This document shows, piece by piece, positions 20,455-29,104 of a stretch of DNA of 64,000 nt; position 1 is the stretch's first letter, and each line of letters opens with the position of its first letter. A program made the translations under genes and the position numbers. The DNA lies in the NCBI GenBank assembly GCA_019695055.1, contig JAIBAT010000019.1, positions 62,001-126,000 of the forward strand, in the 5' to 3' direction. The notes under the pieces were generated by a model. That model was given only the letters and a program-made list of their open reading frames with translations. It had not been told where the DNA came from and ran no database searches. Source of the stretch: Candidatus Sumerlaeaceae bacterium. Its GTDB lineage: Bacteria > Sumerlaeota > Sumerlaeia > Sumerlaeales > Sumerlaeaceae.

Positions 20455-20491
20455 CTTCCCTCCGCGTCCTCCGCAGACTCTGCGGTGAAAT
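20455..20491. repeat. Degenerate 'cgtcctccgcagactctgcggtgaaa' type genomic repeat
   Basis: The segment is built from variants of a ctccgc/tctgcg unit and ends gcggtgaaat. Similar stretches occur as scattered intergenic repeats in many bacterial genomes. A related element is seen at 20761-20810. Function is unknown. Confidence 0.45.
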
Positions 20492-20502
20492 GTCTTCCAA
20501 CT

Positions 20503-20531
20503 CAGAATTCAGAATTCAAAATTCAGAATTG
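20503..20531. repeat. Short tandem array of attcagaattc units
   Basis: Three overlapping copies of agaattc or aaaattc variants follow each other (cagaattc, agaattcaaa, attcagaattg). The unit is self-complementary, so the array can fold on itself. There is no spacer structure, so it is not a CRISPR. Confidence 0.5.
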
Positions 20532-20536
20532 CATTT

Positions 20537-20589
20537 TATGGGTCTGTAAGCGGTCCTAAGCGTCCATAAGGGAATAGGCAAACCCTTTT
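20537..20589. repeat. Dispersed repeat, copy 1 (partner at 49770)
   Basis: The block starts tatgggtctgtaag and ends ggaatag-caaac-ctttt. By eye it matches the block at 49770-49822 at about 39 of 53 positions without gaps. Both copies are intergenic and in the same orientation. Both are next to other non-coding sequence and outside any gene. Confidence 0.55.
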
Positions 20590-20760
20590 CCCCGTGCTAC
20601 ACCCATCCTCAGTTAAATCGCCCGATCTCCGTTCCCTTCGCCGCCGCACAATGCACGACGGGAAGGGAGGCAGCCAGATGCTGCGGGCACTGTTCTTTGA
20701 CATAACGAGCAGGCCGGAAGGCCAACCCCGAATCTCCCCCTGACCAAACCCTGCGATGTT

Positions 20761-20810
20761 CTTTCGCCTCTTTCGCGTGCTTCGCGGGCAAGAAGGTGAA
20801 TTTTCACCCC
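20761..20810. repeat. Degenerate 'tttcgcgtgcttcgcgggcaagaaggtgaa' type genomic repeat
   Basis: The segment repeats tttcgc/cttcgc units and ends gaaggtgaattttcacc, where ggtgaa and ttcacc are complementary. On the minus strand it translates to the lysine- and glutamate-rich peptide commonly produced by this sort of repeat (KHAKEAKEHR), so apparent reading frames here are spurious. Confidence 0.45.
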
Positions 20811-20836
20811 CGACGTCTCCCTCAGGCCCTCTAACC

Positions 20837-20870
20837 GTCAGAAATAGGCCAAAATGGACCTATTTTTGAC
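20837..20870. repeat. Long imperfect hairpin (12-bp stem)
   Basis: The arms GTCAGAAATAGG (20837-20848) and CCTATTTTTGAC (20859-20870) pair over 12 positions with one G-T wobble, around a ten-base loop in which CC and GG can pair further. It lies about 590 bases from the antiporter start and 290 from the pyrophosphatase start, so it is not an obvious terminator for either. Confidence 0.5.
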
Positions 20871-20931
20871 CCGAATTATGCGCATTGAATTCATTCGGCT
20901 TAACCCCTAAATTCGGCGAAAAATAATATTA

Positions 20932-20954
20932 CCCCCCCCCCTCCCCCTCCCCCC
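20932..20954. repeat. Poly-C tract
   Basis: A run of C broken only by two T bases covers 23 positions. Such tracts change length by slippage and are prone to sequencing error. No gene overlaps it. Confidence 0.7.
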
Positions 20955-20966
20955 TGTCGAATGTGG

Positions 20967-20986
20967 CCCGGACACTCCTGTCCGGG
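20967..20986. repeat. REP-like palindrome, copy 1
   Basis: CCCGGACA, loop CTCC, TGTCCGGG form a perfect 8-bp hairpin. The context tgtggc-cggacactc-tgtccg is shared with 43314-43339, where one stem pair changes from C-G to A-T while pairing is kept. Confidence 0.6.
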
Positions 20987-21160
20987 AACCCCCGACTAGC
21001 GTGGCGGGCCATCGTTTACCTGTTCGTTTGCCAGGTTACGGGGATGCCGTGGGCGGAGAAGGCTTGAACCAGCCCGAATTGGGCCCTTTTCCCCAATTTT
21101 GTTAATGCAATCCCGTTTTCCACCAAGCATCTCCGCGCCAAATCATGGTAGGCCATTCGC

Positions 21161-21865
21161 ATGGATAACACACCCCCAGAGTTCTGGGAAACCCTCGGGC
21201 TCATGTACCGGCTCCACCCCTGGCACGGGTTGGACCTGGGGGACTATTTCCCGGACAAGATGAACGTCTACATCGAGATCGTGCCCGCCGATGGCATGAA
21301 GTTCGAATTGGACAAGATCAGCGGCATCCTGAAAATTGACCGTCCGCAGCGTTACTCCAATCATTGCCCGGCTCCCTACGGGTTCGCGCCGCGCACGCTT
21401 TGCGGCCCCCGGGTGGCCTCGTTTTGCATGAGCCGCTCAGGCCGGGAGGGGATCATCGGCGACAACGACCCCCTCGACGTCTGCGTGCTATGCGAGAGCA
21501 ACATCAACCACGGCAATGTGCTCCTTCGCGCCCGTCCCGTCGGAGGCCTTCGGATGCTCGATGGCAATGAGTCCGACGACAAAATCATCGCGGTGCTCGA
21601 TGGCGACCTGGCCTATAGCCATGTCAACGACATCGAGGACCTGCCGACGATGCTGGTGGACCGCCTGCGCCATTACTTCCTGACTTATAAGGAAATCCCG
21701 GGCAAGAAGACCCCGAAAACCGAGATCACGGACGTGTATGGCCGCGACGAGGCGGTGGAGATTATCGAGCGCAGCCGCGCCGATTACGACACGGTCTATG
21801 GCGAGGTCCGCCAGCACCACGACCGCGTCATCGCCCAGGCCCGAAAACGCATGGGCAAGGACTGA
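21161..21865 (+). CDS. ppa: Inorganic pyrophosphatase (family I)
   Basis: This 234-residue cytoplasmic enzyme hydrolyses pyrophosphate to two phosphates and drives biosynthesis forward. The signature DNDPLDVCVL lies at about residues 107-116. It is preceded by the substrate-loop region DKISGILKIDRPQRYS and followed by GLRMLDGNESDDKIIAVLDGD. These residues match family I soluble pyrophosphatases that bind magnesium. The C-terminal extension of about 40 residues (VYGRDEAVEIIERS onward) is longer than in E. coli Ppa but occurs in eukaryote-like members. It lies 44 bases upstream of a protein kinase gene. ATG at 21161 fits the family N-terminus. Confidence 0.92.
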   Translation: MDNTPPEFWETLGLMYRLHPWHGLDLGDYFPDKMNVYIEIVPADGMKFELDKISGILKIDRPQRYSNHCPAPYGFAPRTLCGPRVASFCMSRSGREGIIGDNDPLDVCVLCESNINHGNVLLRARPVGGLRMLDGNESDDKIIAVLDGDLAYSHVNDIEDLPTMLVDRLRHYFLTYKEIPGKKTPKTEITDVYGRDEAVEIIERSRADYDTVYGEVRQHHDRVIAQARKRMGKD

Positions 21866-21909
21866 ATCTATAGTTGCGCCCAGCAACCCGGTTATTATAG
21901 ACCTACGCT

Positions 21910-23787
21910 GTGAGCGAGTATCCGACCAACGATAAGCCATCGGACTCAGGGGAGCCCATTGCTGCCACATCCTCCGCCGTAGCTGGTCGCCAGCATCTGG
22001 GGGGCAAAGTCCTTATCCGCATGCTTGGCCAGGGCGGGATGGGCGAAGTCTGGCTTGCCCACGACCCCAGTCTCGAGCGCAAGGTCGCCATCAAGCTCAT
22101 GCTGCCCGAGCTGGCCCGCGAGCAGAACTTCGTGGCCCGATTCTACCGCGAAGCCCGCGCCGTGGCGCGCCTCAACCACCCGAACATCGTCCAGATCCAC
22201 CAGATCGGCGAGGAGGACGGCCTGCTCTTCTACGTCATGGAGTGGATCGCCGGCCAGTCCGTCGAGGACATCATCCATGCGCGCCGCCAGCTGCCCCTCG
22301 ACGAAACGCTCGGCATCATGGTCCAGGCCTGTGAGGGTCTCAGCTACGCCTGCGACAACGGCGTGATCCATCGCGACATCAAACCCGGAAATGTCATGCT
22401 CGATCAGAGCGGCCGCGTGAAGATCGCCGATTTCGGCCTCGCGAAACTGGCCGACCAGGACATCCGCATGACCACCACCGGGGTCCCCATCGGCAGCCCG
22501 AGCCACATGTCGCCCGAGCAGGTCATCGGCGAGGAAACCGATTTCCGGTCCGACATTTATTCCCTTGGTATCATGTTCTTCCAGCTTCTCGCCGGCGAGC
22601 TTCCCTTCCGCGGCGGGAACTTCTACAAGGTCATGATGATGCATGCGGAGGTGCCGCTGCCCGAGCCCGACGCCCTAAAGGCCATTGCCGGCGGCGCCGC
22701 CCTCGCCGTCATCAAGAGGATGACCGCCAAGAAACCGGCCGATCGCTTCGATAGTTACGCTGCCCTCATCGAGGCGCTTGGCTCCCTCAAGGGGACAGGC
22801 GGCTTCTCGTCACGGATCTTCGCCGATACATCCGGGACCCCGTCCAGTTTTGGCGCATTGCCGTCCATTTCCTCGTGGAACCCCTCGACGGACAGCATCA
22901 GCGCCGCCCCGACGCAACTTGGCAAATCCGGGATCCTCAACCCGTCCACCGCGAAGTGGTGGCTGGCCGGTGCCGGCGCCGTCTTCCTTGCCGCGGTGGG
23001 ATTCGTTTACTACCTGTTCTTCTACGAGGGCGACTATACGCCACGTCCGTACAACCCACCGGCAGCGTCGCCCGTCGTCCAATCCCCGGTCCCGGAGCCC
23101 CCGTCTCCGGGAACAAACCCGGGAGTCTCGATGCCCCCGGCCGGGGGACCAGGTCCGCGATCCAATGCCGTGGAGGAAATCAAGCGTACCGTGCTTGGAT
23201 CGGCTCTCATCGGGAATTATCCTGAATTCACAAATGCCTACCTGACTTACGATTTTGTGACCCTGGCGGCGATATTTGACAAGGCGGCCGCCAACAATGC
23301 CATCATGCAGAACTGCGCCGCCAGCGTTCGCCAGTTTCAGGCAGCTCTGACTGAGATTAAGGGTTTCCGGCCAGCCCTTGAAAAGGTCATCGCGGCGTAT
23401 CCCGCGGGACAGAAACCCGCGCTAAACCGTAACGCCAGTGGATCGGTAAGCCTGACCGGGGTGACAGCGGAGGGTCTGACGGCGCAGACCGCACAGGGGC
23501 AGACCCTCGTAATAACCTGGCCCGATATTTCCCCGCCGGAACTGCAGCAATTGGGGCATCTGGCATTTGGTGGCCCCGATGGGCCCAACAAGATGGATGC
23601 CCTTTCGCTCTTCATCCGTCGCCCCGAGGAATTGCAGGATCTTCTTTCGGGCAAGGGGCAGTTCATCTCGCGCCCCGGTATGCAGGGCGGCCAGCGCGGC
23701 GGACCCGGTGGACAGGCTGGTGGACCGGGCGGAGGCCAGGGCCAGCCGCCACAGCGCCCCGGCGCCGGGCCCCCGCCGGCTCGCTGA
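21910..23787 (+). CDS. Hanks-type serine/threonine protein kinase, membrane-anchored
   Basis: This 625-residue protein has an intact eukaryote-like kinase domain at residues 35-295: glycine loop LGQGGMGEVW (39-48), catalytic lysine in VAIK (K62), HRDIKPGN (D156), DFG (174-176) and SPSHMSPEQ in place of APE. A single membrane helix (WWLAGAGAVFLAAVGFVYYL) sits near residue 355. It separates the kinase from an extracytoplasmic part of about 250 residues without PASTA repeats, ending in a proline- and glycine-rich tail. The outer domain has no family I recognise. Substrates are unknown; the FHA protein at 33000 could read such phosphorylation. The start is GTG. Confidence 0.9.
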   Translation: MSEYPTNDKPSDSGEPIAATSSAVAGRQHLGGKVLIRMLGQGGMGEVWLAHDPSLERKVAIKLMLPELAREQNFVARFYREARAVARLNHPNIVQIHQIGEEDGLLFYVMEWIAGQSVEDIIHARRQLPLDETLGIMVQACEGLSYACDNGVIHRDIKPGNVMLDQSGRVKIADFGLAKLADQDIRMTTTGVPIGSPSHMSPEQVIGEETDFRSDIYSLGIMFFQLLAGELPFRGGNFYKVMMMHAEVPLPEPDALKAIAGGAALAVIKRMTAKKPADRFDSYAALIEALGSLKGTGGFSSRIFADTSGTPSSFGALPSISSWNPSTDSISAAPTQLGKSGILNPSTAKWWLAGAGAVFLAAVGFVYYLFFYEGDYTPRPYNPPAASPVVQSPVPEPPSPGTNPGVSMPPAGGPGPRSNAVEEIKRTVLGSALIGNYPEFTNAYLTYDFVTLAAIFDKAAANNAIMQNCAASVRQFQAALTEIKGFRPALEKVIAAYPAGQKPALNRNASGSVSLTGVTAEGLTAQTAQGQTLVITWPDISPPELQQLGHLAFGGPDGPNKMDALSLFIRRPEELQDLLSGKGQFISRPGMQGGQRGGPGGQAGGPGGGQGQPPQRPGAGPPPAR

Positions 23788-23838
23788 CCCTGCCAGCGAT
23801 TTGTTGCACTGCGCTCCTGCCGATGCTCCCTGTTCTTC

Positions 23839-25269
23839 ATGGATAACACGGATACACCGAAAAGACGTGCCTGGGTTTTCCCCACATCGCTCGCCGTGTT
23901 CTGGATGTTTTGCGCCCTCAACGCCCTGCTGAAACTGACCTACGCGCCGGATAACAGGATTCCCTACCCGGTCGGCCTGGACTCCAATTGTTATTATGCC
24001 TTTGCCCGGTCCCTTTTCTTTGACCATGACCTGAACTTCGCCAATGACTACGAGTTCATAGCGCGCACACAACCCGCCGGTACCGCAGGCCCGTTCGCCG
24101 AGCTGCTAAAGGCGAATCCCGCAAATCCGGGAAATGTGTTCAATGCCGGAACGGGCATTGCCGCGCTGCCGTTCCTGGCGGCGGCGTGGGTGCTGGATGG
24201 CGCTCGAACCATAATATCGGGTGCCACACCGGCTTCCGGATTCTCATCGCTTTACGTGTTCGCCTTCCATCTCGCGAGCATCACGTATGGAGCCGTCGCA
24301 CTCTATCTCGCGTTTCGTATGCTTCGCCGGTGGTTCGAACCGCCTTTGGCCGCCGTGGCTTGCTGGGCAACACTTCTGTGCGGACCCATGCTGTTCTACA
24401 TGGCCGCCGAAACCTCGATGTCCCATTGTTTCGGCGCGTTCTTTGGCACCGCCGGCCTGCTGGCCTGGTTAAACTGGCGTGAGTCGGAAGGCCGCCGCGC
24501 AGCGTGGTTCGCTCTTTTATCAGGCGTGTGTATAGGTTTCGCCGTCTGCATCCGCCCCTACAATGCGCCGGTTGTGATCGTGCTCGCGGAACCCCTGCTT
24601 CGCCAGATCATCCGCCGCAGCGGCCCATCCCGCTGGTTGTCCACCCTTGTTGCAGGCATTGGATTATTTCTGGGATTCCTACCCCAGATGGTCGCCTGGA
24701 AGGTCCAAACGGGGAGTTGGATTGCCAACACGACCAACTATCAGTTTTATCTGCTTCCACCCAACGCGTTAAACGTTCTATTTGCCCGGCGTCATGGTCT
24801 TTTCTTCTGGGCCCCTGCCTACTTGATTGCCTTGTTGGGGCTTGTGCTCTCTCTACGGCATTATCGCCACCCCGCCGTGGCGCTCCTTGCAGTCTTCCTG
24901 GGTGTTACCTACATGTATGGCAACTGGTGGTATTGGTGGCTCGGGTTCTCCTTTGGCATGCGCGGCTATGTGGATTACCCGGCGATCTTTGCCTTTGGAT
25001 TTGCTGCGGCGATTGGGTGGATCGCCACGAACCTTGGCCGACGCGCCATCCTCATTGCATGGGAGGTAACGGCCCTTTTCTTCATCATCAATGTTCACCT
25101 GCTCATTGCGTTTACGGGCGGCGTCACCTATGTGGATGGACCTCTCTACTGGCTCGACACGATATCCCACGGCAAGGAGTACAAAGCCCAGATCCGCCGC
25201 CTCGTCGCGCCATGGAGCGACTTCGCGCCGGAACGGCGGGTGTCGTTGTTTGCTTCACCGCCCCCGTAG
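23839..25269 (+). CDS. Polytopic membrane protein, glycosyltransferase-39-like
   Basis: This 476-residue protein has about eleven membrane helices. The first loop after helix 1 contains GLDSNCYYAFARSLFFDHDL, with acidic residues placed as in the GT-C superfamily (PMT/ArnT-like), where a loop aspartate acts in transfer from a lipid-linked sugar. Later features include PYNAPVVIVLAEPLL and HGLFFWAPAYLIALLGLVL. The assignment to GT-C is from topology and the loop only, so other membrane functions remain possible. It lies 51 bases after the kinase gene and may be cotranscribed with it. Confidence 0.6.
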   Translation: MDNTDTPKRRAWVFPTSLAVFWMFCALNALLKLTYAPDNRIPYPVGLDSNCYYAFARSLFFDHDLNFANDYEFIARTQPAGTAGPFAELLKANPANPGNVFNAGTGIAALPFLAAAWVLDGARTIISGATPASGFSSLYVFAFHLASITYGAVALYLAFRMLRRWFEPPLAAVACWATLLCGPMLFYMAAETSMSHCFGAFFGTAGLLAWLNWRESEGRRAAWFALLSGVCIGFAVCIRPYNAPVVIVLAEPLLRQIIRRSGPSRWLSTLVAGIGLFLGFLPQMVAWKVQTGSWIANTTNYQFYLLPPNALNVLFARRHGLFFWAPAYLIALLGLVLSLRHYRHPAVALLAVFLGVTYMYGNWWYWWLGFSFGMRGYVDYPAIFAFGFAAAIGWIATNLGRRAILIAWEVTALFFIINVHLLIAFTGGVTYVDGPLYWLDTISHGKEYKAQIRRLVAPWSDFAPERRVSLFASPPP

Positions 25270-25317
25270 GCATTCTGTTTCCGCAAGTTGTCCGCCTTGC
25301 CACCGGCTTTGTAGGCC

Positions 25318-25347
25318 TTGACAATTTGTGGCCGCGGCTTGGAAAAT
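25318..25347 (+). promoter_or_regulatory. Candidate sigma-70-like promoter for the kelch gene
   Basis: A perfect TTGACA (25318-25323) is followed after 18 bases by GAAAAT (25342-25347; four of six matches to TATAAT). The kelch start codon is 46 bases downstream. This is pattern recognition only. Confidence 0.3.
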
Positions 25348-25392
25348 ATTGGTTTGCACGTACTTCATTGTCTTCAACGAGGCGGTCAATAC

Positions 25393-26787
25393 ATGAGCGC
25401 AAGGCTTTCCCTTGTTACTTTGGTCCTGTGGTGCTTCACGTCCGCAGTTTTCACGACTCAGCCCCCCAGGTTCAATTACCAGTCAAAATTGACCGGAACC
25501 GATGGTCTTCCGCTTATGGGCCCGCACGCCATCTACTTTACCATCTGGAGTCCGGGAAACGAGGCGGTCCCCAATGGTGGTGTCCAGCGTTATGGTGAAG
25601 TGACCACAATCACGGCAGTCAACGGCGTGGTTAATCATGTCATTGGCACTGGGGACTACTCCATTTTCGGAGCGCCCCTTGATGACACAGTCTTCAATCG
25701 AAGCACAGACATTCTCCTTCAGGTGGCGGTGGACACCCCGGACAACATTATCCTGCCAAGGACGCGGCTGGAGTCCGTCCCCTTTGCCGTCACCGCGCGA
25801 AATGCAGACAAGGCAGGCAATGGCGTGCCCAGCGGTTATTCCATTCTCGGGGGATCCCCGACCGCGCCGGACGGATTTACGGCCACCGGCTCCATCCTGT
25901 CGTCCGGGTGGGTTTCCAGGGCCCCCATGCCGGCGGGAACAAGTCGTGTCGGCCTTGCCGTTTTAGACGGAAAGATCTTTGCCATTGGTGGAAGCCAGGG
26001 GCCGGTTACCGACCAGAATGTGCGCTACGACACAGCTACAAACACATGGCTCACCCGCGCCTCGATGCCAACGCCGCGTGAGCACGTTACTTGCGGGGAA
26101 TTCAACGGCCTGATCCACGCCATTGGCGGATACAGCCCGAACGGAGGGATAGGCGCCCTCGACCTGAACGAGGTATACAATCCCGTCACAAACACATGGG
26201 GAACAAGCCAGCCCATGGCCACCAAGCGCGGCTACCATTCGGGTGCGGTGGTAAACGGAAAAATATATGCCATCGGTGGCTTTGACAACACATTTCAACC
26301 CATAAGCAGTGTTGAAGCCTACGATCCATATTCAAACACATGGACTCCCCTGACTGACATGCCCACCGCTCGCTATGGCGCGGCGTCGGCCGTGGTGAAG
26401 GACAGGATATACGTCTGCGGCGGCACCGGCGCTTCCGGTGTCATCACTTCCGCCACCGAGGAATTCAACCCCGCCAGCGGCATGTGGTCCGTCAAGGCGC
26501 CCATGCCGGTGGCCATTTCTGCGGGTGCGGCTGCGGAACTGAATGGAAAGATCTACGTGATTGGTGGCCAGACTCAGTCCGCATCCTCTGCGGACGTGTG
26601 GGTCTATGATCCTGCCTTCGACTCCTGGACTCTCGGGCCTCCGCTGCCCGTTTACCGCACGCTTCTCGGGGCCTGCTCTGCCAGTGGCCGCATCTACGTC
26701 ATCGGCGGAGCTGAGGAAAGCACCAGTTATAGCAAGCGAAACGAGGAACTTGCCGGTGGTGTGTGGTACGTTCATACAAGGAACTGA
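25393..26787 (+). CDS. Secreted kelch-repeat beta-propeller protein
   Basis: This 464-residue exported protein has a signal peptide (residues 1-21). Residues 25-145 contain PRFNYQSKLTGTDGLPL and LLQVAVDTPDNIILPRTRL, a domain often found in tail-collar-like or fibre-like secreted proteins. Residues 170-455 form about six kelch repeats, each with a hydrophobic IYAIGG or IYVIGG strand followed by YDP or YNP and TW, for example KIYAIGGFDNTFQPI. Kelch propellers bind proteins or glycans; galactose oxidase uses the same fold but no copper-site residues are obvious here. ATG 25393 gives the signal peptide and has a GAGG site upstream. Confidence 0.85.
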   Translation: MSARLSLVTLVLWCFTSAVFTTQPPRFNYQSKLTGTDGLPLMGPHAIYFTIWSPGNEAVPNGGVQRYGEVTTITAVNGVVNHVIGTGDYSIFGAPLDDTVFNRSTDILLQVAVDTPDNIILPRTRLESVPFAVTARNADKAGNGVPSGYSILGGSPTAPDGFTATGSILSSGWVSRAPMPAGTSRVGLAVLDGKIFAIGGSQGPVTDQNVRYDTATNTWLTRASMPTPREHVTCGEFNGLIHAIGGYSPNGGIGALDLNEVYNPVTNTWGTSQPMATKRGYHSGAVVNGKIYAIGGFDNTFQPISSVEAYDPYSNTWTPLTDMPTARYGAASAVVKDRIYVCGGTGASGVITSATEEFNPASGMWSVKAPMPVAISAGAAAELNGKIYVIGGQTQSASSADVWVYDPAFDSWTLGPPLPVYRTLLGACSASGRIYVIGGAEESTSYSKRNEELAGGVWYVHTRN

Positions 26788-27013
26788 AAGCAAACACGTT
26801 CACCAGCCAGCATTTGCGGTTCCATGCGCCATCTTCGCTCAGGATCGCCTGCCGTCCTATCGGCGCAATCTTCCCATTGGGTCTCGTAAAACCTTTCTAA
26901 AAATGTGAAGCCTTCGCGGTTTCCCGGACTACCATAAAGTGGATGCTCTCCGCCGGGTTCTCTCCGCGGATCCATTCCAGTCCAAATCCTTTGTCCGGGG
27001 GATAAGCCCAATC

Positions 27014-29083
27014 ATGCATGCAGTGGCATTCTTGCAAGACATTGCACTGGTGATGATTATCGCCGGGCTGACGACGGTTATCTTCCACCGCCTTCGCCAG
27101 CCAGTGGTCCTCGGCTATATTCTCGCCGGATTCATCATTGGGCCTCATACGCCCCCCTTTCCTCTGGTGAACGACAAGCACACCATCGAGGTGATGTCCG
27201 AGCTTGGGGTGATCATGCTGATGTTTGGCTTGGGGCTTCACTTCAGTCTGAAGGATTTGGCGAAGGTCGGGCCGACGGCGTTTGTGGCCGCGTCGCTCGA
27301 GATCCTCACGATGCTCGCTGCCGGTTATGGCCTCGGCCGCCTCTTTGGTTGGAGTAAGCTGGACAGCCTTTTTCTCGGGGCCATTCTTTCCATCTCGTCC
27401 ACGACGATCATCATCAAGGCACTTCAGGATCTGGGTATGACCCGTGAGGGATTTGCCAAACTGATATTTGGGATCCTGATTGTCGAGGATATCCTTGCCA
27501 TTGCCATGCTGGCGCTCCTGTCCGGCATCGCGACCACCGGGCAGCTTGCGGTCACGGATGTCGTGACCACCATGGGGCGCCTCGCGGTGTTCCTTGCCGT
27601 GGTTCTCGTGGCCGGTTTGCTGGTTGTCCCGCGTGTACTGCGCTACATTGACCGTTTCAAGAATGGCGAGGTGCTCCTGATCGCGTCCCTCGGCGTGTGT
27701 TTTGGTGTATCGCTGGTGGCGGCCCGCATGGGTTACAGCGTCGCGCTGGGGGCGTTCCTCGCCGGTGCCATCGTGGCCGAGGCCCGCGAGCGCGGCAAGA
27801 TCGACCGCGTTGTCGAGCCCGTCCGCGACATGTTCAGTGCGATATTTTTCGTGGCCATCGGCATGATGATTGAGCCGGCGCTCCTCATTACCTACGCCGT
27901 CCCAATCCTTGTGATCACGGCTGTGGTGATAGTCGGGAAGATCATAACCTGTGCCGTCGGGACTTTCATCACAGGTCATCCTCCCAAGACGGCCCTGCGG
28001 GTCGGCATGGGGGTTTCGCAAATCGGCGAGTTTTCATTCATCATCGCCAGCCTTGGCCTTTCGCTGGGTGTGATCAGTAAATTCCTTTACCCCATTGCCG
28101 TGGCCGTGTCGGCCATCACGACTTTGCTGACACCGTTTCTCATCAAGAACTCTGACAGATTCGGGGACTGGCTGGGCCGCGTGGCCCCGGACCGGCTCCG
28201 GCGCTACGTTTCCTCCTATGGCCAGCGAGTTGGAGATCCGACGAAGCGGAAAAAGCCGCCTGTCCTGCCGGCCGAGGTGAAAAGGATGCTTCGCCGGTGG
28301 GGAGTCATGACAGGCTTGAATGTGCTTCTTATCACGGGGATTTTCATTGCTGCGCCGTTTGTGGCTCTTCGTGGGGAACAGTGGATCCCACGGGTGTTCC
28401 CGGAGTGGAGCGGCGGCGTGCGCAGCCTTGTGTGGTTGGCCGCAACGGCGGCAGCCCTGCCGCTGATTGTAGTCACCGTGCAAAAATTGCGGGCAGGTTC
28501 CATGCTGCTCGCGGAGATTTACACGGAGCCGTCCCTGGCAATTGGCGCATCGAAACATACCACGGGCGACCCCGTGATCGTCAGCCGCACGCTTTTTACA
28601 TTTGGCAATGTGCTTCTCGGGTTGTGGCTGGTCCTGCTCAGCATCGCCGTTCTTCCGCCATGGCCGGTGGCGCTGTCGTCCCTTGTGCTGTTGGGTCTGC
28701 TGGTGGCGTGGCGGTGGCGGGCTTTTACGCGGCTCTATGCACGAGGGCAGGCCGCCCTTGAGGAAACGCTGCAGGACACTGCCAGCGATGCCGACCACGA
28801 TGAGCAGGAAGCCAGCCCTCCGGTATTGCCCGGATTGTTCAATGCACAGATTCTTAGTGTGGACATCAAGCCGGGCTCTCCCGTGGCCGGAAAAATGATT
28901 GTTCAGATCGAATTGCGCACCGCGACCGGCGCCAGCGCCGTCGCCATTGATCGCCCCGATGTTCCTTCCATCATCAATCCGGGCCCCTATGAGGAGCTTT
29001 TGTCCGGGGACAAGGTGATCCTGCTGGGTCGCCCTGAACAGCTCGAGGCCGCGCGAAAACTTCTGGAAGGTGAGCCAGCATAG
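27014..29083 (+). CDS. CPA2-family cation/proton antiporter (KefB-like) with RCK_C domain
   Basis: This 689-residue protein has the CPA2 exchanger core at residues 1-385: VVLGYILAGFIIGPHTPPF, LMLMFGLGLHFSLKDL-type second motif, LGAILSISSTTIIIKALQDL and GAFLAGAIVAEARE. After it come four extra membrane helices (about 430-590) and a C-terminal RCK_C (TrkA-C) domain from about 605 (DIKPGSPVAGKMIVQIEL, GDKVILLGRPEQ). There is no TrkA-N nucleotide domain between them, unlike KefB/KefC. It should exchange potassium or sodium for protons. ATG 27014 matches the family N-terminus; an upstream GTG at 26939 would add 25 residues. Confidence 0.88.
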   Translation: MHAVAFLQDIALVMIIAGLTTVIFHRLRQPVVLGYILAGFIIGPHTPPFPLVNDKHTIEVMSELGVIMLMFGLGLHFSLKDLAKVGPTAFVAASLEILTMLAAGYGLGRLFGWSKLDSLFLGAILSISSTTIIIKALQDLGMTREGFAKLIFGILIVEDILAIAMLALLSGIATTGQLAVTDVVTTMGRLAVFLAVVLVAGLLVVPRVLRYIDRFKNGEVLLIASLGVCFGVSLVAARMGYSVALGAFLAGAIVAEARERGKIDRVVEPVRDMFSAIFFVAIGMMIEPALLITYAVPILVITAVVIVGKIITCAVGTFITGHPPKTALRVGMGVSQIGEFSFIIASLGLSLGVISKFLYPIAVAVSAITTLLTPFLIKNSDRFGDWLGRVAPDRLRRYVSSYGQRVGDPTKRKKPPVLPAEVKRMLRRWGVMTGLNVLLITGIFIAAPFVALRGEQWIPRVFPEWSGGVRSLVWLAATAAALPLIVVTVQKLRAGSMLLAEIYTEPSLAIGASKHTTGDPVIVSRTLFTFGNVLLGLWLVLLSIAVLPPWPVALSSLVLLGLLVAWRWRAFTRLYARGQAALEETLQDTASDADHDEQEASPPVLPGLFNAQILSVDIKPGSPVAGKMIVQIELRTATGASAVAIDRPDVPSIINPGPYEELLSGDKVILLGRPEQLEAARKLLEGEPA

Positions 29084-29104
29084 GCTCGTCTTGAACGAAA
29101 AGCC

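Larger units (their letters stand above)
20250..21160. other. Gene-free repeat island between antiporter and pyrophosphatase genes
   Basis: No convincing gene is present in these 911 bases. Short frames here lack family similarity and translate repeat sequence. The stretch holds at least six distinct short elements, annotated separately: a Tctgcg-type degenerate repeat, an attcagaattc array, a copy of a repeat also found near 49.77 kb, a second degenerate repeat, a 12-bp-stem hairpin, a poly-C tract and a palindrome also found at 43.3 kb. The last 170 bases before the pyrophosphatase start show nothing clear beyond its presumed promoter. Confidence 0.8.

Noticed and set aside
20503..20531. 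Possible CRISPR-like repeat array
   Set aside because: The copies overlap without unique spacers, and no cas gene is present.
20609..20807. Minus-strand frames of about 60 codons (KHAKEAKEHR)
   Set aside because: They translate degenerate intergenic repeats and have no ribosome site or family similarity.
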